Positions 26,101 through 35,714 of a stretch of DNA of 64,000 nt are shown here, one piece after another. This stretch comes from Bacillus sp. REN3. GTDB taxonomy: Bacteria > Bacillota > Bacilli > Bacillales > Cytobacillaceae. Position 1 is the stretch's first letter; each line of letters opens with the position of its first letter. The DNA lies in NCBI RefSeq assembly GCF_017912555.1, contig NZ_JAERSD010000001.1:202162-266161 (forward strand), given 5' to 3'. Both the position numbers and the translations under genes were made by a program. The notes below the pieces were generated by a model. The model had not been told where the DNA came from. It saw only the letters and a list, made by a program, of their open reading frames with translations, and made no database searches.

Positions 26101-26892
26101 ATGGTGAAAAAAGAATGGTACCTGGAATATCAACTGAAAATCAACCGTCCAGGCCTGCTTGGTGATATTTCTTCTTTGCTTGGGATGCTGTCCATAAACA
26201 TCGTGACAATCAACGGAGTCGATGAGGGAAGGCGCGGCCTGTTGATCCTTGCCAAGGATGATGACCAAATCGTTCGTCTAGAGTCGATATTAAACACAAT
26301 GGATACAATAAAAGTAATTAAAATAAGGGAACCAAAGCTCCGCGACCGTTTAGCCGTCCGTCACGGCCGCTATATCAACCGTGACGCCGATGATAAAAAA
26401 ACTTTCCGGTTCGTAAGAGATGAACTTGGACTCCTGGTGGATTTTATGGCAGAATTATTTAAGCAGGAAGGGCACAAACTGATTGGGATCCGCGGAATGC
26501 CGAGGGTCGGAAAGACAGAATCGGTCGTCGCTGGTAGTGTATGTGCCAATAAGAAATGGCTGTTTGTCTCTTCGACACTGCTTAAACAGACTATCAGGAA
26601 CCAATTGATCGAAGATGAATACAGCGCAGATAACCTGTTCATCATTGACGGGATTGTTTCAACAAGAAGGGCGAATGAGCGCCATTGGCAGCTTGTAAGG
26701 GAAATCATGCGTTTACCGGCAGTCAAGGTTGTCGAGCACCCTGATATTTTTGTCCAAAATACAGAATATACAATGAATGATTTTGATTATATAATTGAGC
26801 TTCGAAACGAACCAGGAGAAGAAATCGTGTATGATGTGGTCCAGAGAAATAACATGTTTACCGATTCGGATTTTGGAGGATTCGATTTTTAA
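26101..26892 (+). CDS. ymfK: YmfK, DUF3388 protein with P-loop
   Basis: A 263-residue protein. The first 80 residues look like an ACT-type domain (YQLKINRPGLLGDISSLLGM). The remainder resembles a small P-loop module with GIRGMPRVGKTES near residue 130. No catalytic function is established. The start codon follows GGGGGAGAAAG. It sits directly before ymfM/rodZ, as in B. subtilis. Confidence 0.85.
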   Translation: MVKKEWYLEYQLKINRPGLLGDISSLLGMLSINIVTINGVDEGRRGLLILAKDDDQIVRLESILNTMDTIKVIKIREPKLRDRLAVRHGRYINRDADDKKTFRFVRDELGLLVDFMAELFKQEGHKLIGIRGMPRVGKTESVVAGSVCANKKWLFVSSTLLKQTIRNQLIEDEYSADNLFIIDGIVSTRRANERHWQLVREIMRLPAVKVVEHPDIFVQNTEYTMNDFDYIIELRNEPGEEIVYDVVQRNNMFTDSDFGGFDF

Positions 26893-26912
26893 AAGTATTG
26901 GAAGGTGTTATC

Positions 26913-27797
26913 GTGACTGAGTTAGGAAATGTTTTAAAAGAAGCGCGTGAATCAAAAGGCCTCAGCCTGGACGAGCTGCAGTCCATCACGAAAATACAAA
27001 AGCGGTACCTGCTTGGCATTGAGCAGGGGGACTATTCCATGATGCCCGGAAAATTCTATGTGAGGGCGTTCATTAAACAGTATGCAGAAGCGGTGGGGCT
27101 TGAGCCCGATCAATTGCTGGAACAGTATAAAAACGAAATTCCATCTACATATAATGAAGAATTGCCTGAGCAGCTGTCGAGGGTCAGTTCAAGAAAAAGC
27201 CTCTCCCCCGACACATCAAGGATTTTTGATATCCTGCCTAAGATCCTGATTGGGGTATTCATAATCGGTGCAACCGCCCTGGTATGGTTCTTGATTGTCA
27301 ATAGCGCAGGCGATGAAGGCAAGGAGCAGGTGATGACTGAGAAAGGACCTACCAATTTCGAGGAGTCAGAACAGATTTCAGATGGCAGCGATGGAAAAAA
27401 GGGAAAGAAGGAAGATGAAAAGGCAAAGGATGACGAAGACCCTGCCAAAGATGAAGCCGAGGAGGCTCCAAACCAGGAATTGAAGGTTGTCGATAATAGC
27501 GGGAGCAATTCAACATACGAATTGAAAAATGCCGAAAAGTTTTCTGTCAAGGTTGTTTCCACAGGAGAAACATGGGTTGGCGTATCCAACGCCAGCGGGA
27601 AAACCGTTTTCCAGGGAATCATGAAAAAAGGGACAAATGAAAGCTGGTCACAGGATCTCTCCAATGAAACCGAGGTGACCATTAATATCGGCAAAACGCC
27701 TGAGACAGAAATCTATGTGAATGACGAGAAATTGGAGTATGCCATCCCGCCGGAAGAGGATATGACCCAGAAAATCACAATCAAATTTATGAAGTAA
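26913..27797 (+). CDS. rodZ: YmfM/RodZ, cytoskeletal HTH membrane protein
   Basis: A 294-residue bitopic protein. The N-terminal Xre-like HTH (LGNVLKEARESKGLSLDELQ) is the part that binds MreB in RodZ proteins. One membrane segment (ILIGVFIIGATALVWFLIV) lies near residue 115, followed by an acidic low-complexity linker (KKGKKEDEKAKDDEDPAKDE) and a beta-rich DUF4115 extracellular domain. GTG at 26913 lies 5 bp after GGAAGGTG; an in-frame TTG five codons upstream was rejected. It helps position cell-wall synthesis together with MreB-type proteins such as the mreBH at 59705. Confidence 0.88.
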   Translation: MTELGNVLKEARESKGLSLDELQSITKIQKRYLLGIEQGDYSMMPGKFYVRAFIKQYAEAVGLEPDQLLEQYKNEIPSTYNEELPEQLSRVSSRKSLSPDTSRIFDILPKILIGVFIIGATALVWFLIVNSAGDEGKEQVMTEKGPTNFEESEQISDGSDGKKGKKEDEKAKDDEDPAKDEAEEAPNQELKVVDNSGSNSTYELKNAEKFSVKVVSTGETWVGVSNASGKTVFQGIMKKGTNESWSQDLSNETEVTINIGKTPETEIYVNDEKLEYAIPPEEDMTQKITIKFMK

Positions 27798-27806
27798 GGA
27801 ATGATT

Positions 27807-27836
27807 GCCCGTATGGACGATTTTGTTTATACGGGC
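27807..27836 (+). terminator. Hairpin between rodZ and pgsA
   Basis: Perfect GCCCGTAT and ATACGGGC arms around a 14-base loop, 10 bp after the rodZ stop. No T run follows, so it is more likely an RNA-stability or pausing element than a full terminator. Confidence 0.35.
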
Positions 27837-27947
27837 TAAGTGCATGATAGTCATCTGGGATGGTGGCTATTTTCACTTTTTACATAACTGACGAAAGATG
27901 GATGCTAAAATGATGCAGCCACAATTATCACCTTGGAGGAAAAGAAT

Positions 27948-28526
27948 ATGAATTTACCAAATAAGATTACGATTTCAAGGATTTTTATGATTCCACTGTT
28001 CATGATCGTGATGCTTGTCCCGTTTTCATGGGGAGAAATCAGTCTGTTAGGGACAGAGATGCCCGTAACACATCTGGTTGGCGCCTTGATTTTCATCATT
28101 GCTTCAACGACTGACTGGGTGGACGGCCATTATGCCAGAAAACATAATATGGTGACGAACCTTGGCAAATTCCTCGATCCGCTTGCGGATAAGCTTCTCG
28201 TTTCAGCTGCTTTGGTCGTGCTTGTTGATCTTAACCTTGCCCCGTCGTGGATCGTGATTGTGATCATCAGCCGGGAGTTTGCCGTCACAGGCCTGCGGCT
28301 GGTCCTTGCGGGCGGCGGGGAAGTCGTTGCCGCAAACATGCTCGGGAAAATCAAGACATGGACCCAAATCGTTGCTATTTCAGCGTTGTTGCTCCACAAC
28401 ATCATTTTTGAGTATTTCTCTTTCCCTTTTGATGATATCGCCCTTTGGGTAGCGATGTTCTTCACGATTTGGTCTGGATGGGATTACTTTGACAAGAACA
28501 AGCATGTGTTCATAAATTCAAAATGA
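27948..28526 (+). CDS. pgsA: Phosphatidylglycerophosphate synthase
   Basis: A 192-residue membrane enzyme joining CDP-diacylglycerol and glycerol 3-phosphate, the first step to phosphatidylglycerol and cardiolipin. The CDP-alcohol phosphotransferase signature is complete: DWVDGHYARKHN followed by GKFLDPLADK. Four or more hydrophobic helices surround it. The ATG at 27948 follows TTGGAGGAAAAG. Order rodZ-pgsA-cinA-recA is as in B. subtilis. Confidence 0.95.
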   Translation: MNLPNKITISRIFMIPLFMIVMLVPFSWGEISLLGTEMPVTHLVGALIFIIASTTDWVDGHYARKHNMVTNLGKFLDPLADKLLVSAALVVLVDLNLAPSWIVIVIISREFAVTGLRLVLAGGGEVVAANMLGKIKTWTQIVAISALLLHNIIFEYFSFPFDDIALWVAMFFTIWSGWDYFDKNKHVFINSK

Positions 28527-28550
28527 GTATTGACAACAGGGGGAGAATGG

Positions 28551-29801
28551 ATGAATGCTGAAATTATTGCTGTAGGCTCTGAACTGCTGCTTGGACAGAT
28601 CGCGAATACAAATGCGAAGTTCTTGTCCAGGCAGCTTGCTGCGCTAGGCATCAATGTGTTTTACCATACAGCAGTTGGGGACAATCCAATCAGGCTGAAA
28701 CAGGCAATGACAATTGCCGAGAATCGGGCCGACCTGATTATATTCACTGGCGGACTTGGTCCTACCAAGGATGACCTGACAAAGGATACGATCGCCTCCA
28801 AGCTCGGGAGGAAACTTTCCTTAGACGAAGATGCGATGCAATCAATCGAACAATATTTCGAACAGACGAATCGGACGATGACAGAGAACAACCGTAGGCA
28901 GGCGCTTGTCATCGAGGGTTCCACTGTATTGAAAAATGAACACGGTATGGCACCGGGAATGTTCATCGCGACAGATTCCCACAAGTATATGCTCCTTCCC
29001 GGACCTCCTTCTGAAATGGAGCCAATGTTCCTGAAATACGGGCAAGGCGCCATTACAGGGACAATCGTTTCAGGGCAGAAAATCGAATCACGCGTTTTAA
29101 GGTTCTTTGGAATTGGGGAGGCAGCCCTGGAAGCGAAGATAGAGGATCTGATCGACAATCAGACGAATCCAACCATCGCTCCATTGGCAGGGGATGGTGA
29201 AGTAACGCTGAGGCTGACAGCAAACGCGATTTCAACCCAGACAGCCAAGTCCCTGATCGATGGGGTTGAGAAGGAAATCATGTCCCGTGTAGGATCCTTC
29301 TTCTATGGATATGGTGAAACTTCGCTCATCAGGGAACTGTCAAAGCTCCTGGCTGAAGAGGGAATGTCCATTTCTGCTGCAGAAAGCCTGACCGGAGGGA
29401 TGTTCCAGCAGGAACTCACGGCGATGTCGGGGGCAAGCAGCTTTTTTAAGGGTGGAATTGTCTGCTATTCTAATGAAGCAAAGATGGTTCTGGTACGAGT
29501 AAAGAAGGAAACAATTGAACGATTCGGCGCAGTCAGCAGGGAATGTGCGATGGAACTGGCAGTGAACTCTGCGAATCTCCTGGATGCTGACATCGGGATC
29601 AGCTTCACAGGAGTTGCAGGCCCAGATAGGCTTGAAGGGCATCCTCCTGGTACAGTGTTCATTGGGATTGCGGTCAAGGGACAGCCAGTCCATGCAGAAA
29701 AAGTCATGGTTGCCGGTACAAGGAATGCTGTCAGGACACGGGCCGTCAAGTACGGCTGCCAGCTGCTGCTTGATCGATTATCGGAAACACGGAAGCGATA
29801 A
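28551..29801 (+). CDS. cinA: CinA, competence/damage-inducible protein
   Basis: A 416-residue protein with an N-terminal molybdopterin-binding-like (COG1058, ADP-ribose pyrophosphatase) domain ([33 protein letters not shown]) and a C-terminal nicotinamide-nucleotide amidase-type domain ([21 protein letters not shown]). It starts at ATG 28551 after GGGGGAGA. Linkage to recA is a typical Firmicute feature. The last codons overlap the terminator stem. Confidence 0.92.
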   Translation: MNAEIIAVGSELLLGQIANTNAKFLSRQLAALGINVFYHTAVGDNPIRLKQAMTIAENRADLIIFTGGLGPTKDDLTKDTIASKLGRKLSLDEDAMQSIEQYFEQTNRTMTENNRRQALVIEGSTVLKNEHGMAPGMFIATDSHKYMLLPGPPSEMEPMFLKYGQGAITGTIVSGQKIESRVLRFFGIGEAALEAKIEDLIDNQTNPTIAPLAGDGEVTLRLTANAISTQTAKSLIDGVEKEIMSRVGSFFYGYGETSLIRELSKLLAEEGMSISAAESLTGGMFQQELTAMSGASSFFKGGIVCYSNEAKMVLVRVKKETIERFGAVSRECAMELAVNSANLLDADIGISFTGVAGPDRLEGHPPGTVFIGIAVKGQPVHAEKVMVAGTRNAVRTRAVKYGCQLLLDRLSETRKR

Positions 29802-29817
29802 GCTCCGTGTTTTTTTC
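29785..29817 (+). terminator. Intrinsic terminator overlapping the cinA stop
   Basis: AAACACGG and CCGTGTTT arms spanning the TAA stop, then a T run. It separates cinA from recA. Confidence 0.88.
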
Positions 29818-30011
29818 TGGGTTTAGACCTCTGGAACGAATGGAGTATTAGCTGCCAGAGCAGCCCAGAATTCGGCAGGTAGCCGCGCACAACATTTAAA
29901 AATTGAAAGATTCATTATGGAAATTCACTTTTTAAGCTGTGGATTTCAATAAAAATGACATGCGCGACATCCAAAAATAAATTTATCAGCAAAATCGTTT
30001 CGGAAAATAAT

Positions 30012-30025
30012 CGAATAAATGTTCG
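30012..30025. promoter_or_regulatory. LexA (DinR) SOS box of recA
   Basis: CGAATAAATGTTCG fits the Bacillus LexA box CGAACRNRYGTTYG with one mismatch (T for C at position 5). It lies immediately upstream of the recA minus-35 element, where bound LexA would block RNA polymerase. Confidence 0.8.
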
Positions 30026-30033
30026 ATTTTTTG

Positions 30034-30063
30034 TTGGACAAACACATAGGAAAAAGGTATATT
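30034..30063 (+). promoter_or_regulatory. Sigma-A promoter of recA
   Basis: TTGGAC at 30034-30039 and TATATT at 30058-30063 with an 18-bp spacer, 9 bp downstream of the LexA box and about 75 bp before the recA start. Confidence 0.6.
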
Positions 30064-30137
30064 TATAGTAGGTCTTGAAGATGAGATTTGCGGGCCGGCT
30101 GCAGCCGGTTCGTTTTATATAAAAGGAGGAAATTTGA

Positions 30138-31175
30138 GTGAGTGATCGTCAAGCTGCATTAGATATGGCATTGAAACAGATTGAAAAGCAATTCGGTAAA
30201 GGCTCAATCATGAAGCTGGGAGAACAGACTGACAGGAAGATTTCCACTTCTTCAAGTGGATCGCTTGCATTGGATGCCGCACTTGGAATAGGCGGATATC
30301 CTCGAGGACGGGTCATAGAAATATATGGACCTGAAAGTTCAGGTAAAACGACTGTCGCGCTTCATGCGATTGCTGAAGTACAGGCAAATGGTGGCCAGGC
30401 TGCATTTATCGATGCGGAACACGCGCTTGATCCTGTATATGCGCAGAAGCTTGGCGTAAATATCGATGAGCTTCTCCTTTCACAGCCGGATACAGGGGAA
30501 CAGGCATTGGAAATCGCTGAAGCGCTTGTCCGGAGCGGTGCGGTTGATATCATTGTCATCGACTCTGTCGCTGCACTTGTACCGAAGGCGGAAATCGAAG
30601 GGGAAATGGGCGATTCACACGTCGGCCTTCAGGCTCGTTTGATGTCACAGGCACTTCGTAAGCTTTCCGGAGCGATTAACAAATCAAAGACAATCGCTAT
30701 TTTCATTAACCAGATTCGTGAAAAAGTCGGCGTGATGTTCGGAAACCCTGAGACAACTCCTGGCGGCCGCGCATTGAAATTCTATTCAAGCGTACGCCTT
30801 GAAGTCAGGCGTGCGGAAACTTTGAAGCAAGGCAATGACATGGTAGGGAACAAGACGAAGATCAAGGTCGTCAAGAACAAAGTAGCGCCACCATTCCGTA
30901 CCGCTGAAGTGGATATTATGTATGGAGAAGGAATATCCAAGGAAGGCGAAATCATTGACATGGGTTCGGACCTGGATATCATCCAAAAGAGTGGATCCTG
31001 GTATTCCTACAATGAAGAACGCCTTGGACAGGGAAGGGAGAATGCAAAGATCTTCCTGAAAGAAAATCCGTCAATCCGCCTTGAAATCCAGAAGAAAATC
31101 CGTGACCACTATGGGCTGGATTCGGACTTCACTGCTCCAGAAGAAGAGGACCAGGAAGCACTCGATCTGGATTGA
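30138..31175 (+). CDS. recA: RecA recombinase
   Basis: A 345-residue recombinase. The Walker A loop is [13 protein letters not shown], followed by [20 protein letters not shown] and the L2-flanking [21 protein letters not shown]. The C-terminal tail is acidic ([13 protein letters not shown]). It starts with GTG behind AAAGGAGG. Expression should be SOS-inducible through the LexA box upstream. Confidence 0.98.
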   Translation: MSDRQAALDMALKQIEKQFGKGSIMKLGEQTDRKISTSSSGSLALDAALGIGGYPRGRVIEIYGPESSGKTTVALHAIAEVQANGGQAAFIDAEHALDPVYAQKLGVNIDELLLSQPDTGEQALEIAEALVRSGAVDIIVIDSVAALVPKAEIEGEMGDSHVGLQARLMSQALRKLSGAINKSKTIAIFINQIREKVGVMFGNPETTPGGRALKFYSSVRLEVRRAETLKQGNDMVGNKTKIKVVKNKVAPPFRTAEVDIMYGEGISKEGEIIDMGSDLDIIQKSGSWYSYNEERLGQGRENAKIFLKENPSIRLEIQKKIRDHYGLDSDFTAPEEEDQEALDLD

Positions 31176-31199
31176 ATTTACTGCGAATATTTCTGAACG

Positions 31200-31228
31200 A
31201 AGCCTCCTGCAAACAGGAGGCTTTGTTT
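31200..31228 (+). terminator. Intrinsic terminator after recA
   Basis: AGCCTCCTG and CAGGAGGCT arms with a CAAA-type loop, then TTGTTTTG. Confidence 0.88.
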
Positions 31229-31334
31229 TGGCTTCCTCATAAATGGAAGATCATCCAGCAATAGGATTCTCAACTTTTGTATAAAATGAACAAATAATGG
31301 ATAAAAAGCATTGCACTCCTAATCGGACAAACCC

Positions 31335-31363
31335 TTGACAATAAAATTTCGCAGCTTTACAAT
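31335..31363 (+). promoter_or_regulatory. Sigma-A promoter of rny
   Basis: A consensus TTGACA at 31335-31340, a 17-bp spacer and TACAAT at 31358-31363. It lies about 135 bp before the rny start, leaving a long A/T-rich leader. Confidence 0.7.
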
Positions 31364-31501
31364 TAAAAATGTATATTTTACATTTTCATGGTATTAAAAA
31401 CGTTTAAAAGCATTAGAGCTGTATGTTGATGCTTGAAACAATGTACATGCCGACACTTTAAAAAACGTAACACAAGTTCATAGCAAGAGGAGGTGAAAAT
31501 G

Positions 31502-33064
31502 ATGGATCCTATTATTTTGATCATCTCCATTTTGCTTGGCCTATTCGTCGGTGCAGTTGTTGGCTATTTTTATCGTAAATCCGTAGCGGAAGCAAAAATT
31601 GCAGGAGCCAGAAACGCTGCTGAGCAGATCATAGAAGATGCGAAGCGGGAGGCAGAGGCTTTGAAAAAGGAAGCCCTGCTGGAGGCTAAGGATGAAAATC
31701 ACAAACTGCGTACGGAAGCGGAACGTGAGATTCGTGAACGAAGAAATGAACTGCAAAAACAAGAAAATCGTTTATTGCAAAAAGAGGAGAATCTTGATCG
31801 TAAAGATGAATCGTTGAATAAGCGAGAAAATCTTTTAGAGAAAAAAGATGACGCTCTTTCCAAAAGACAACAGCATATTGAAGAGATGGAAAGCAAAGTG
31901 GACGAGATGGTACGAAAACAGAAGGCTGAACTTGAACGCATCTCGGGCTTGACGCGTGAAGAGGCTAAATCCATCATTTTGGAGCGGACTGAGCAAGAAC
32001 TTGCTCACGACATTGCATTAATGATTAAAGAAAACGAAAACAGGGCGAAAGAGGAATCCGATAAAAAAGCGAAGGAAGTACTGTCACTTGCCATTCAAAG
32101 GTGTGCAGCTGACCATGTTGCCGAAACAACTGTTTCAGTCGTAAACTTGCCGAATGATGAAATGAAGGGCAGGATCATCGGACGTGAAGGACGGAATATC
32201 CGTACCCTGGAGACGTTGACAGGAATTGACCTCATTATTGATGATACTCCGGAAGCAGTCATCCTTTCCGGTTTTGATCCAATCAGGCGTGAAACAGCCC
32301 GTTTAGCTCTTGAAAAGCTTGTTCAAGACGGACGCATTCATCCGGCCCGAATTGAGGAAATGGTCGAGAAGGCCCGCCGTGAAGTTGATGAACACATCCG
32401 CGAGGTAGGGGAACAAACTACCTTTGAAGTGGGTGTGCACGGTCTGCATCCTGACTTGATCAAAATTCTTGGCCGTTTGAAGTATCGCACCAGCTACGGA
32501 CAGAATGTCCTGAAACACTCTATGGAAGTAGCACAGTTGTCTGGATTGCTGGCAGCGGAGCTTGGAGAAGACGAAACTTTGGCCCGCCGTGCAGGATTAC
32601 TGCATGACATTGGAAAAGCGATTGACCATGAAGTGGAAGGAAGCCACGTCGAGATTGGCGTTGAGCTGGCCACCAAATACAAGGAGCATCCTGTTGTCAT
32701 TAACAGCATTGCTTCTCACCATGGTGACACTGAACCAACTTCAATCATTGCCGTGCTCGTGGCAGCTGCTGATGCATTATCCGCTGCAAGGCCAGGAGCC
32801 CGCAGCGAAGCGCTTGAGAATTATATCAGACGCCTTGAGAGATTGGAGGAAATCTCCGAATCCTATGAGGGTGTTGAAAAGTCGTTTGCCATCCAGGCAG
32901 GCAGGGAAATCAGGATCATGGTCAGGCCGGACCAGATCGATGACCTTCAGGCACATCGCCTTGCACGTGATATCAGGAAAAAGATCGAGGAAGAACTTGA
33001 CTATCCTGGGCATATCAAGGTCACGGTCATCCGTGAGACAAGAGCAGTGGAATACGCAAAATAA
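31502..33064 (+). CDS. rny: Ribonuclease Y
   Basis: A 520-residue membrane-anchored endoribonuclease that starts decay of many mRNAs. Order: one N-terminal membrane helix ([19 protein letters not shown]), a long charged coiled coil (about 30-200), a KH domain ([17 protein letters not shown]), and an HD domain with [12 protein letters not shown] and SHHGDTEP. Two adjacent ATG codons (31499, 31502) are possible. The second is 8 bp from GGAGG and was chosen; the GTG at 31493 lies inside the ribosome site. Confidence 0.96.
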   Translation: MDPIILIISILLGLFVGAVVGYFYRKSVAEAKIAGARNAAEQIIEDAKREAEALKKEALLEAKDENHKLRTEAEREIRERRNELQKQENRLLQKEENLDRKDESLNKRENLLEKKDDALSKRQQHIEEMESKVDEMVRKQKAELERISGLTREEAKSIILERTEQELAHDIALMIKENENRAKEESDKKAKEVLSLAIQRCAADHVAETTVSVVNLPNDEMKGRIIGREGRNIRTLETLTGIDLIIDDTPEAVILSGFDPIRRETARLALEKLVQDGRIHPARIEEMVEKARREVDEHIREVGEQTTFEVGVHGLHPDLIKILGRLKYRTSYGQNVLKHSMEVAQLSGLLAAELGEDETLARRAGLLHDIGKAIDHEVEGSHVEIGVELATKYKEHPVVINSIASHHGDTEPTSIIAVLVAAADALSAARPGARSEALENYIRRLERLEEISESYEGVEKSFAIQAGREIRIMVRPDQIDDLQAHRLARDIRKKIEEELDYPGHIKVTVIRETRAVEYAK

Positions 33065-33088
33065 AGCGGTGCTTAGCACCGCTTTTTA
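33063..33088 (+). terminator. Intrinsic terminator after rny
   Basis: AAAGCGGTGCT and AGCACCGCTTT arms, then TT, overlapping the stop codon. Confidence 0.88.
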
Positions 33089-33152
33089 TTTTGGCGTCCT
33101 GATGATACAATTTTTCATATATAAATCTAATTCAGACAGGAAAGTGAAAAAA

Positions 33153-33950
33153 ATGAGACTTTTGTTTATTGGCGACGTTGTAGGATCTCCAGGCCGCAAT
33201 ATGGTATCGGAATATTTGCCGAAACTAAAAGAGAAATACCGTCCGACTGTAACCATCATCAACGGAGAAAATTCTGCGAGCGGGAAAGGCATAACCGAAA
33301 AAATTTACAGGCAATTTCTTGAACAGGGTGCACAGGCGGTCACGCTGGGAAATCACGCCTGGGATAATCGAGAAATTTTCCAATTCATTGATGAGGCAAA
33401 GTATTTAGTCAGACCAGCAAACTTTCCTGAAGATGTCCCAGGAAAGGGAATCGTTTACCTGAAGTTGAACCAGGAAGAACTGGCTGTCATCAATCTGCAG
33501 GGCCGCACCTTCCTGGCGCCTACGGATTGCCCTTTCAGGAAGGCTGACGAATTGATCGCCGAAGCATCAAGGAGGACTCCTTTGATTTTTGTGGATTTCC
33601 ATGCAGAAGCTACCAGTGAAAAACAGGCAATGGGCTGGTATCTTGACGGCAGGGTTTCTGCTGTCATCGGGACACATACCCACGTCCAGACAGCTGATCG
33701 GAGAATCCTGCCAAATGGGACTGCGTATTTATCCGATGTTGGGATGACAGGCCCGTATGATGGCATTCTTGGCGTCGAGAAGGATGCGGTCATAAAAAGA
33801 TTCCAGACGAGCCTGCCTGTAAGGTTCGAAGTTGTGAAGGATGGGCGCACCCAGCTATCGGCGGCGGTGGTCGATTTGGACAAGAAGACAGGTAAGGCAC
33901 AGAAGATCCAGACTGTGCTCATCAATGATGACCACCCTTTTTACGATTAG
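33153..33950 (+). CDS. ymdB: YmdB, metallophosphoesterase / cyclic nucleotide phosphodiesterase
   Basis: A 265-residue binuclear metallophosphoesterase. Metal-binding motifs are FIGDVVGSPGR, INGENS, TLGNHAWD, FHAEATSEK and GTHTHVQTAD. YmdB of B. subtilis affects biofilm versus motility fate and has cAMP phosphodiesterase activity; its gene follows rny there too. The start is the ATG after AGGAAAGTGA. The frame is open for another 197 codons back into rny, but this is only a shadow of that gene. Confidence 0.93.
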   Translation: MRLLFIGDVVGSPGRNMVSEYLPKLKEKYRPTVTIINGENSASGKGITEKIYRQFLEQGAQAVTLGNHAWDNREIFQFIDEAKYLVRPANFPEDVPGKGIVYLKLNQEELAVINLQGRTFLAPTDCPFRKADELIAEASRRTPLIFVDFHAEATSEKQAMGWYLDGRVSAVIGTHTHVQTADRRILPNGTAYLSDVGMTGPYDGILGVEKDAVIKRFQTSLPVRFEVVKDGRTQLSAAVVDLDKKTGKAQKIQTVLINDDHPFYD

Positions 33951-34093
33951 CATGCAGCCGGCATAGATTGTGCTTTTTCATGCTCCCCGGTCATATAGAG
34001 GCTTTCTCCTGAATATAGTAGCAGTGGAACAAACTAACCTGGATGTCCGTGCAAGGGGTCCAGGAACGGGACAAATATAAGGAGGAGCCAGGA

Positions 34094-34354
34094 ATGGAAA
34101 TATTAAAAGTTTCAGCAAAATCTAATCCTAATTCTGTAGCTGGTGCGCTTGCTGGAGTACTGCGGGAAAGAGGGGGAGCAGAAATCCAGGCGATTGGAGC
34201 GGGTGCATTGAATCAGGCCGTAAAGGCAGTAGCGATTGCAAGAGGATTCGTAGCACCCAGCGGAGTCGATCTCATTTGCATCCCGGCATTTACTGACATC
34301 CTGATTGATGGAGAAGAAAGAACTGCAATCAAGCTGATTGTGGAACCGAGATAA
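34094..34354 (+). CDS. spoVS: Stage V sporulation protein S
   Basis: An 86-residue Alba-like protein, nearly invariant among spore formers (MEILKVSAKSNPNSVAGALA; VAPSGVDLICIPAFTDI). It is a regulator-like protein needed for normal passage to stage V of sporulation. The ATG at 34094 follows AAGGAGGAG; the open frame continues 17 codons upstream with no conserved sequence. Its position after ymdB is as in B. subtilis. Confidence 0.96.
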   Translation: MEILKVSAKSNPNSVAGALAGVLRERGGAEIQAIGAGALNQAVKAVAIARGFVAPSGVDLICIPAFTDILIDGEERTAIKLIVEPR

Positions 34355-34415
34355 TTGGGCCGCTTTGCCTTAAAAGATATGCTGAAGAACAAGTCATGAG
34401 TGACGTATCGATTTT

Positions 34416-34447
34416 GCCTGTTTGCTGCCGCAAGCAGGCTTTCTTGT
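34416..34447 (+). terminator. Intrinsic terminator after spoVS
   Basis: GCCTGTTTGC and GCAAGCAGGC arms with one G-U pair and a TGCC loop, then TTTCTTGTT. Confidence 0.8.
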
Positions 34448-34486
34448 TCCTTACGGCAAAAAGGAGGAAATAAAGGAGGGAATGGT

Positions 34487-35413
34487 TTGAAGGTATTTGA
34501 TGGTCATTGCGATGTACTTTATAAAATGTTCATGGATCCATCGCTTGAGTTTTCCAAGTCCACGGGACTCCATGTTACACATGAGTCGCTTAAGGCCTCG
34601 TGCACAAAAGTCCAGTTGTTCGCGATTTATGTCCCGGAATCAGTGCATCCAGATTTAAAGTTCCAGGCTGCCCTGCATATGGTGGATTTATTTTATGAAA
34701 GAATCCTGACATCCACAGGAGTGAAACAAATCATTTCCAGCGAGGATATCCATCAGCTTGAAGTGGATGAAATAGGAGCCCTGCTGACACTAGAAGGCTG
34801 TGACGCAATCGGTCAGGATTTAATGAAGCTAAGGACGTTGTTGAGGCTCGGGGTACGTTCGGTTGGATTGACCTGGAACTATGGCAATCATGTAGCAGAT
34901 GGAGCTCTTGAAAAGCGGGGGGCTGGGTTGTCTCGGTTTGGGAATCAGGTCGTAGGGATGCTGAATGAGGAGCAGGTTCCTTGTGATCTGTCGCATCTTT
35001 CGGAACGGGGGTTCTGGGATGTGATCGAAACCAGCAAATTTGCTTTTGCTTCCCATTCCAACTGCGACGCTATTTGTCCGCATCCAAGAAATTTGAAGGA
35101 CGAACAAATCAAGGCATTGATCATGAGGGATAGTGTGATCGGAATAACCTTTGTTCCGGAATTTTTGACAGGGGAGCAGCAGGCGCGGATTGATGATGTT
35201 ATCAGGCATGTTGAACATGTCTGCTCCCTTGGAGGGGAAAACCATCTCGGTTTTGGTTCAGACTTTGATGGAATCGACTGCACCGTATCCGGGCTGGACG
35301 GGAACCGCCAATACCATAATCTTATTGAAGCATTGCAAAAACATTATTCTGATATACAAGTCAGGAAGTTTTTATTCGGCAATATGGCAGGCAGGCTCCC
35401 ATGGAAAAAATGA
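34487..35413 (+). CDS. Membrane dipeptidase, peptidase family M19
   Basis: A 308-residue renal-dipeptidase-type zinc hydrolase. The zinc motifs are DGHCDVLYKMF at the N-terminus (HxD), LTLEGCDAI (bridging glutamate), CDLSHLSERGFWDV and FASHSNCDAI (histidines), and GFGSDFDGID. No signal peptide is seen, so it is probably cytoplasmic and acts on dipeptides. TTG at 34487 lies 6 bp after AAAGGAGGG; the 29 open codons upstream cross the terminator. A gene of this family sits near spoVS in several bacilli. Confidence 0.9.
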   Translation: MKVFDGHCDVLYKMFMDPSLEFSKSTGLHVTHESLKASCTKVQLFAIYVPESVHPDLKFQAALHMVDLFYERILTSTGVKQIISSEDIHQLEVDEIGALLTLEGCDAIGQDLMKLRTLLRLGVRSVGLTWNYGNHVADGALEKRGAGLSRFGNQVVGMLNEEQVPCDLSHLSERGFWDVIETSKFAFASHSNCDAICPHPRNLKDEQIKALIMRDSVIGITFVPEFLTGEQQARIDDVIRHVEHVCSLGGENHLGFGSDFDGIDCTVSGLDGNRQYHNLIEALQKHYSDIQVRKFLFGNMAGRLPWKK

Positions 35414-35714
35414 AAGGATGTATGTGTTTGTAAAGGATTTTGCTGGTTCGGACAGCGAACCTGTCCATCGGTTTGCCGTTCATATTTTTATTAATAAAAA
35501 ACATTCATATTTTAGTCAATATTTAATCGTAAAGGGTTGCTTTTTTTATGACATAGGTCTAGAATTGTAAGCGTTTAGTACCATCCACTTGCTAGCTTCC
35601 CGGGTCTGCAGAAGATTCTCAGAGCCAAAGTCTAGTGAATTACTTGGAAAAGTGCTACACTTAATAACGAAGCGTTTTTACATATTTTTTTACGTATCTA
35701 AAGGGGTGTAAGAG
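35414..35714. other. Interval between the dipeptidase and korA
   Basis: About 300 bp, A/T-rich in its middle part, without a gene. The only supported feature is the cre-like site at 35565. No clear terminator for the dipeptidase gene is seen. Confidence 0.5.
35565..35579 (+). promoter_or_regulatory. Candidate cre site upstream of korA
   Basis: TTGTAAGCGTTTAGT fits the cre consensus WTGNAANCGNWNNCW with one mismatch (G for C at position 14). It lies 136 bp before korA, so catabolite control of the oxidoreductase is plausible. Confidence 0.4.

Noticed and set aside
32562-33152. 197-codon upstream extension of the ymdB frame
   Set aside because: The extension lies inside rny in another frame and crosses the rny terminator. 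The YmdB family starts at MRLLFIGDVVGSPGR with its own ribosome site.
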